A DNA stretch of 9,367 bases from SIG636 sp045604285 (GTDB lineage: Bacteria; Bacillota; Clostridia; Oscillospirales; CAG-382). Made by a program: the position numbers and the translations under genes. The DNA is taken from the NCBI GenBank assembly GCA_045604285.1, contig JAZUNS010000165.1, positions 1 to 9,367 on the forward strand, in the 5' to 3' direction. The notes beneath the pieces were generated by a model. The model ran no database searches and was not told where the DNA came from. It worked only from the letters and a program-made list of their open reading frames with translations. Positions 6,173-9,367 of the stretch are shown here, in pieces (position 1 is the stretch's first letter; each line of letters opens with the position of its first letter).

Positions 6173-6627
6173 GTACACTATCGTGGCAAGGCAGAAACCT
6201 AAGCGTGGTAAGGCATACAGACGGCTCCTACACAGGGTATTTATATAACGCCGACGGTATCCGTACGAAAAAAGTGTATATGAACGCTCAAGGTGAAGAA
6301 ATAGGAGCGGTACAATACACTCTTGACGGCGGTACTATTGTTGCCGAAAATCGACTTGGCACCAAGATATACTACACCTATGATGACAAAGGCGCCATTA
6401 TGGGGATGATATACGGCGGCGATACCTATATGTTCTCCAAGAACCTGCAAGGGGACGTTATAGGCATCTATAACGAAAATAGACAACTCGTTGCCAAATA
6501 CAGCTACAACGCCTACGGTGAGATAACATATATTACTGATGCCAACGACCTTGGTTATTTATTACAACATTTGCATTATATGAAAGAATATGAGGTGAAT
6601 ATCTGTGTTAAGTTTACGTACCCATAA
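6085..6627 (+). pseudogene. Truncated Rhs core of unit 5 with its toxin deleted
   Basis: The frame opens after TGA (6082-6084) and reads YLWGNLLTSFNGTAITYDSIG, the longest uninterrupted core copy here, through RHTDGSYTGYLYNADGIRT, ENRLGTKIYYTYDD and AYGEI. Homology ends after TDAN (about 6546). The usual FRYRGYYYD and GRFLNAD end and any toxin tip are missing. The frame then runs through 26 unrelated codons to 6627, overlapping the next gene by 23 nt. GTG 6205 is the earliest in-frame start candidate but has no convincing ribosome site. Confidence 0.82.
6315..6546 (+). repeat. Core repeat B, unit 5 copy (mosaic)
   Basis: Its first part is identical to unit 4 (to 6403) and its next part identical to unit 2 (6406-6479). 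The copy stops at about 6546, where the unit loses core homology. Confidence 0.85.
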
Positions 6628-7234
6628 GATCGCATATATTGTAGTTCTGTCGGCTGTAACGATTTCGATATTAATAAGTTATTGCTATTTTGCAAATGAG
6701 CAAAAAGAAGTATCAATAGAACAATCGAAAGATAATTTCGACAGTTATCATAGACAGATTCTTGAATATTTTGAGTCTACAAACCGAGAATATAGTTCAA
6801 CAGATATTGAAAAAAACACAACTAACAGTGATCGCGTTTGGTGGACGATAGAATATACTGTCGGAGATGTTGAAATTTATTTATCTTTAGAGAACGGCGG
6901 GGGAATAGAGCGTTATACTTTGCGCATAGAATCTAACTTTCCGAAATTGAATGACGGAAAGACGAAATTGCCTGTGGATATGCTAAACGATATAAATGAT
7001 ATTATATCAGGGCATAGCTACAGCGAATCTGACTTGACCTCCTTGGTATCAAGTGCTTACGAAGAAAATTCACATGAGGAACATAAGGAGATGTTTCATT
7101 ACATTGCATTCGATAGGGAGCCTGTAGGATTTCATGAAAATTGGGTTGCTATATATAGTGCAAAACGGAATCTTGATCAATACGAAGAAGAGTTTGAGCT
7201 GTGGGGTTTAACAAAGCAAGGCTCAAAATCTTGA
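6605..7234 (+). CDS. Membrane-anchored protein, probable orphan immunity protein of unit 5
   Basis: GTG 6605 is chosen because GAGGTG ends 7 nt upstream; there is no nearby ATG. The 209-residue product has a short basic N-terminus, one membrane segment at about 8-30 and an acidic soluble domain that should face outward. That domain has VWWTIEYTVGDVEIYLSLENGGG and HENWVAIYSAKRNLDQYEEEFELWG stretches. No lipobox is present. I do not recognise the family. It occupies the immunity position behind a core fragment, but the toxin between them is gone. A role as retained immunity against a foreign or lost toxin is inference. Confidence 0.7.
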   Translation: MLSLRTHKIAYIVVLSAVTISILISYCYFANEQKEVSIEQSKDNFDSYHRQILEYFESTNREYSSTDIEKNTTNSDRVWWTIEYTVGDVEIYLSLENGGGIERYTLRIESNFPKLNDGKTKLPVDMLNDINDIISGHSYSESDLTSLVSSAYEENSHEEHKEMFHYIAFDREPVGFHENWVAIYSAKRNLDQYEEEFELWGLTKQGSKS

Positions 7235-7365
7235 TCAAGAGAACGTTTATAAGATATGTGCGTGGATATCGGAAATGCTATTTGTGCAGTGACGGTGACT
7301 AAATGCGAGGCATATCGATGAATAAATATCCCTATGTTTTGATCTTTAAATACAAACGTTCAAAA
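7235..7365. other. End of the Rhs array; no gene recognised
   Basis: This gap has no boundary hairpin and no core sequence, so the Rhs array ends at the orphan immunity gene. A 25-codon frame (7302-7379, reading MRGISMNKYPYV at its start) has no good ribosome site and is probably chance. Confidence 0.5.
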
Positions 7366-7389
7366 ATTGCTCCACAGTAAACAAAGAAT
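7366..7389 (+). repeat. 24-bp upstream repeat, copy 1
   Basis: ATTGCTCCACAGTAAACAAA (then GAAT) matches 9140-9163 at 20 of 24 positions. It lies upstream of the promoter of the XRE regulator; the other copy lies upstream of the promoter at 9170. Confidence 0.6.
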
Positions 7390-7406
7390 AGGCAACAGAG
7401 CGTTGC

Positions 7407-7435
7407 TTGCGATTGGCGTCGGGATATGCTACAAT
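7407..7435 (+). promoter_or_regulatory. Promoter of the XRE/zinc-ribbon gene
   Basis: TTGCGA at 7407-7412, 17-bp spacer, TACAAT at 7430-7435. The ATG follows 30 nt after the -10 box. Confidence 0.6.
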
Positions 7436-7465
7436 AAAAGCACAGAAAAGGAAGGCGGTGGGCGT

Positions 7466-8230
7466 ATGGAAACAAAAGATATTATTCGTGATCTGAGAAC
7501 GAAAAAAGGGATGTCCCAAGAGGAGCTTGCGGGGAAGGTATTCGTCACCCGTCAGGCGGTCAGCCGTTGGGAAAACGGCGAAACCGTACCCAATACAGAG
7601 ACGCTTAAGCTTCTGTCGGGGCTCTTCCAGGTATCCATAAACACGCTTCTGGGCTCACCGCGTCAGCTTATCTGTCAATGCTGCGGCATGCCCCTGGAGG
7701 ATAGCAATGTCAGCCGTGAGAAGGACGGAATCTTCAACGAAGATTATTGCAAATGGTGCTATGCCGACGGCGAGTATATGTATCACGATATGGATGATCT
7801 GATCGAGGTCTGCGTGAAAAACATGGCAAGCGAAGCCTTTCCCTCGGATCAGGCCCGTGCGTACATGAAAGAATTGCTCCCCCGGCTTGACTATTGGAAG
7901 AAATATAAAAATCTTGACGACGGCGGAAGGTTTGAGGAATTCAAGGCGGGGCTGATAGACGAGATCAACGCCCTTGGTATTGAAGGAATGCCGAAGCTTG
8001 AAAAACTCAATGCACTCGTGGGCGGCTACGTCAATTTGGAATATCGCCTGCCAAACGGCAATGCCGTCAAATTCCTTGACGATAACGCCACCTATCTGGG
8101 GAATCAGCTTGAATGTGAATTCGGCGGCGACCGTTGCTTCGGCATCGTCGCCAATATGGACTTCATCCTCATCTGCACCTATGAAGCAAACGGCGAAAAC
8201 CCCGAGCTTGTCCTTTACAAAAAAAGATAA
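7466..8230 (+). CDS. XRE-family transcriptional regulator fused to a zinc-ribbon domain
   Basis: ATG 7466 follows a GGAAGG site (7450-7455); a TTG far upstream would precede the promoter. The 254-residue protein starts with an XRE helix-turn-helix (about 5-60; MSQEELAGKVFVTRQAVSRW, then ENG). A putative zinc ribbon (about 68-118) follows, with CQCC at 70-73 and CKWC at 95-98 as two CxxC knuckles; this resembles the Pfam putative zinc ribbon Zn_ribbon_2. The C-terminal part (about 180-254) is an alpha-beta segment ending MDFILICTYEANGENPELVL. Similar XRE plus zinc-ribbon proteins are common in Clostridia, with unknown ligands. The HTH should bind DNA in the cytoplasm; the target is unknown. 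It has its own promoter and terminator and no link to the Rhs array. Confidence 0.88.
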   Translation: METKDIIRDLRTKKGMSQEELAGKVFVTRQAVSRWENGETVPNTETLKLLSGLFQVSINTLLGSPRQLICQCCGMPLEDSNVSREKDGIFNEDYCKWCYADGEYMYHDMDDLIEVCVKNMASEAFPSDQARAYMKELLPRLDYWKKYKNLDDGGRFEEFKAGLIDEINALGIEGMPKLEKLNALVGGYVNLEYRLPNGNAVKFLDDNATYLGNQLECEFGGDRCFGIVANMDFILICTYEANGENPELVLYKKR

Positions 8231-8235
8231 AAATT

Positions 8236-8272
8236 GCCGCTGAGACGGATCTTTTCCATCTCAGCGGCTTTT
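8236..8272. terminator. Bidirectional intrinsic terminator between convergent genes
   Basis: GCCGCTGAGA (8236-8245) pairs with TCTCAGCGGC (8259-8268), followed by TTTT on the plus strand and by AATTTTTATC on the minus strand. It serves the regulator gene ending at 8230 and the acetyltransferase gene ending at 8289. Confidence 0.88.
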
Positions 8273-8288
8273 ACGTTGGGGGCGGTTT

Positions 8289-8942
8289 TTATCGGACTAC
8301 AGATGAATGACTGTAGATGTAGAATTCCTCTTGGCTTGGCATCCACTTCTTTTCCTTAGGTGTAAAGGTCGCATCGAATGCTTCCACGGCGGCGACGTCC
8401 TCACAGCAATCAGCGGCAGTAGAAGGGATATACATCCACTTCTTGCCATCCAGTGCTTTAGGAACAAGCTCGCAAACGAGAAGCGCTGTCGGGAAGTTTC
8501 CGTCCACAACAAAGCTAACGTTCTTCTTTTTGCAGCTAACAAATCCACGGCTGACGTAGTTGCCCGGATTGCCAAAGTTTACGTTCACGTCGTAGCCCAT
8601 CTTGCGTGCCGCCTCAAAGGAATGCTCGATGAGCAGCTTGCCAAGCTTTTGCCTTTGATGTTTCGGCGCAACGCAAAGGGGTCCGAAGGAAAGTATCTCC
8701 TTGCGGTTTCCGTCCTCGTCCTCCAGCCACGCCTTGGTGTACATGATGTTGCCCACGATCTCGCCGTCACACTCCAGCACAAAGGCAAGCGCCGGGATAA
8801 AATCGGGGTGGCTGCGCATCATGTGAACGTAGTAATGCTCGTCGGCGCCGGGCTTGTAGACGTTCCAAAACGCCTCACGGGTCAGTTCTTCTACTGCTCT
8901 GTAGTCTTTTTCTGTTTCCAAACGTATCGTCAAATTTTCCAT
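8289..8942 (-). CDS. GNAT-family N-acetyltransferase (YhbS/COG3153-like)
   Basis: ATG at 8942 is preceded on the minus strand by TTGGAGGTAACAAA, a strong ribosome site, so the start 11 codons upstream is rejected. The 217-residue protein has the GNAT acetyl-CoA motif at about 86-105 (FGPLCVAPKHQRQKLGKLLI), where the usual Q/RxxGxG/A loop appears as QRQKLGK. A following helix (EAARKMGY) and a GNPGNYVSRGF segment (124-134) are typical of this branch. The N-terminal strand (TIRLETEKDYRAVEELTREAF) is also standard. It should transfer acetyl from acetyl-CoA to an amine; the substrate cannot be read from the sequence. The C-terminal ~50 residues are an extension with a Cys pair (179-180). Confidence 0.9.
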   Translation of the reverse strand: MENLTIRLETEKDYRAVEELTREAFWNVYKPGADEHYYVHMMRSHPDFIPALAFVLECDGEIVGNIMYTKAWLEDEDGNRKEILSFGPLCVAPKHQRQKLGKLLIEHSFEAARKMGYDVNVNFGNPGNYVSRGFVSCKKKNVSFVVDGNFPTALLVCELVPKALDGKKWMYIPSTAADCCEDVAAVEAFDATFTPKEKKWMPSQEEFYIYSHSSVVR

Positions 8943-8963
8943 TTTGTTACCTCCAATAATATT

Positions 8964-9058
8964 GTGACGAATCAATCGTATGAGAGGTTTTGCGACATTG
9001 CAGCCAACCTCTCGGTCACGCTACAATCTCCAAGGTGTTGTTCTTCTTCAAACAGCAT
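8964..9058 (-). promoter_or_regulatory. Folded 5' leader of the acetyltransferase mRNA, with a 28-codon frame
   Basis: On the minus strand an outer stem pairs 9015-9019 (GTGAC) with 8964-8968 (GTCAC). An inner 8-bp stem pairs GAGAGGTT (9013-9006) with AACCTCTC (8989-8982). A small ACGA/TCGT hairpin lies inside the outer pair. The structure ends close to the ribosome site. A 28-codon frame (9058-8972, start MLFEEEQHLGDC) spans it, but its GGAG is only 1 nt from the ATG, so translation is doubtful. I do not recognise a named riboswitch. Confidence 0.4.
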
Positions 9059-9094
9059 ACTCCAAAAAATAAATTCGGCTTTCACCGTATGGCT

Positions 9095-9123
9095 ATTGTA
9101 CCACAAAACCAATGATATTGCAA
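9095..9123 (-). promoter_or_regulatory. Promoter of the acetyltransferase gene
   Basis: On the minus strand: TTGCAA (9123-9118), 17-bp spacer, TACAAT (9100-9095). This gives a leader of about 145 nt before the start at 8942. Confidence 0.65.
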
Positions 9124-9139
9124 CCTGTCCGTATCAATG

Positions 9140-9163
9140 ATTGCCCCGCAGTAGACAAAGAAA
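9140..9163 (+). repeat. 24-bp upstream repeat, copy 2
   Basis: ATTGCCCCGCAGTAGACAAA (then GAAA) matches 7366-7389 at 20 of 24 positions and again lies just upstream of a plus-strand promoter. Confidence 0.6.
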
Positions 9164-9169
9164 AAGGGG

Positions 9170-9198
9170 TTGATAATAGCTGCAGAAAATGGTATAAT
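9170..9198 (+). promoter_or_regulatory. Promoter of the last gene
   Basis: TTGATA at 9170-9175, 17-bp spacer, and a perfect TATAAT at 9193-9198, 43 nt before the ATG at 9242. Confidence 0.75.
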
Positions 9199-9241
9199 AA
9201 TCTAACCGATAAATAAGAATTTGACGAAGGGGTGTGATTGT

Positions 9242-9367
9242 ATGAAGTCAATTAAAACAATAGCCGTTCTACTAACGCCGATTTTAGTATTTGCCATTTT
9301 GCTTATTCCTTACAGCTTGGTCAATCAGCATTTTATTGTCAATTGGCTGGGTTGCGGCTGCCCCGTG
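9242..9367 (+). CDS. Small membrane or exported protein, 3' partial
   Basis: ATG 9242 follows GAAGGGGTG about 8 nt upstream and a good promoter. The 42 visible residues start MKSIKT, then a hydrophobic segment at about 7-26 (AVLLTPILVFAILLIPYSLV) and a WLGCGCPV motif. It is a signal peptide or first membrane helix followed by a Cys-containing outer segment. The frame is open to the window end. The motif is reminiscent of short hypothetical membrane proteins of Firmicutes; no function can be assigned. Confidence 0.7.
   Translation, partial: MKSIKTIAVLLTPILVFAILLIPYSLVNQHFIVNWLGCGCPV

Noticed and set aside
7302..7379. 25-codon frame after the orphan immunity gene
   Set aside because: It has no ribosome site or promoter, and its end coincides with the 24-bp repeat; likely chance.
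7367..7465. N-terminal extension of the XRE gene from a TTG start
   Set aside because: The extension would include the promoter, and ATG 7466 has a ribosome site and the normal XRE start.
8307..9140. 277-codon plus-strand frame opposite the acetyltransferase
   Set aside because: It is a GC-biased mirror of the well-supported GNAT gene, with no family motif and no ribosome site; it also crosses the GNAT leader and promoter.

Overview
The window comes from a low-to-moderate GC Gram-positive bacterium, most likely a gut-type member of the Clostridia. I infer this from strong AGGAGG-type ribosome sites, sigma-A promoters, an XRE regulator with a zinc ribbon, a Clostridia-style lipoprotein, and Rhs/YD-repeat proteins without Gram-negative partners. 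I cannot name a genus.

Positions 1 to about 7234 are a tandem array of Rhs (YD-repeat) polymorphic-toxin cassettes. No full-length rhs gene is visible; each unit carries only the 3' end of the conserved core. Unit 1 (2-1059) is the end of an Rhs protein with a colicin E3-like ribosomal RNase tip, followed with a 4-nt overlap by a Cys-rich candidate immunity gene. Unit 2 (1163-2728) is a frameshifted core fragment, an unrecognised Gly-rich tip and a three-TM candidate immunity protein. Unit 3 (2831-4316) is a core fragment that stops abruptly, then a lipoprotein gene and a terminator. Unit 4 (4484-5996) has its own promoter, a core fragment, a tip resembling a permuted papain-fold (His...Asn-Cys) enzyme and a four-TM candidate immunity protein. 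Unit 5 (6039-7234) is a core fragment that has lost its toxin and runs straight into a membrane-anchored protein, probably an orphan immunity protein.

Units 2, 3 and 5 each begin with a GC-rich hairpin in front of the same point of the core, and core copies are mosaics of one another. The locus therefore looks like a shuffled store of toxin/immunity tips. The toxins differ in predicted target: ribosome for unit 1, and probably envelope for units 2 and 4, whose candidate immunity proteins are membrane proteins.

Positions 7366-9367 are ordinary chromosomal genes: an XRE regulator with a zinc ribbon (7466-8230, +), a bidirectional terminator, a GNAT acetyltransferase (8289-8942, -) with a folded leader, and the start of a small membrane protein (9242 onward, +). 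A 24-bp sequence recurs upstream of the two plus-strand promoters here.
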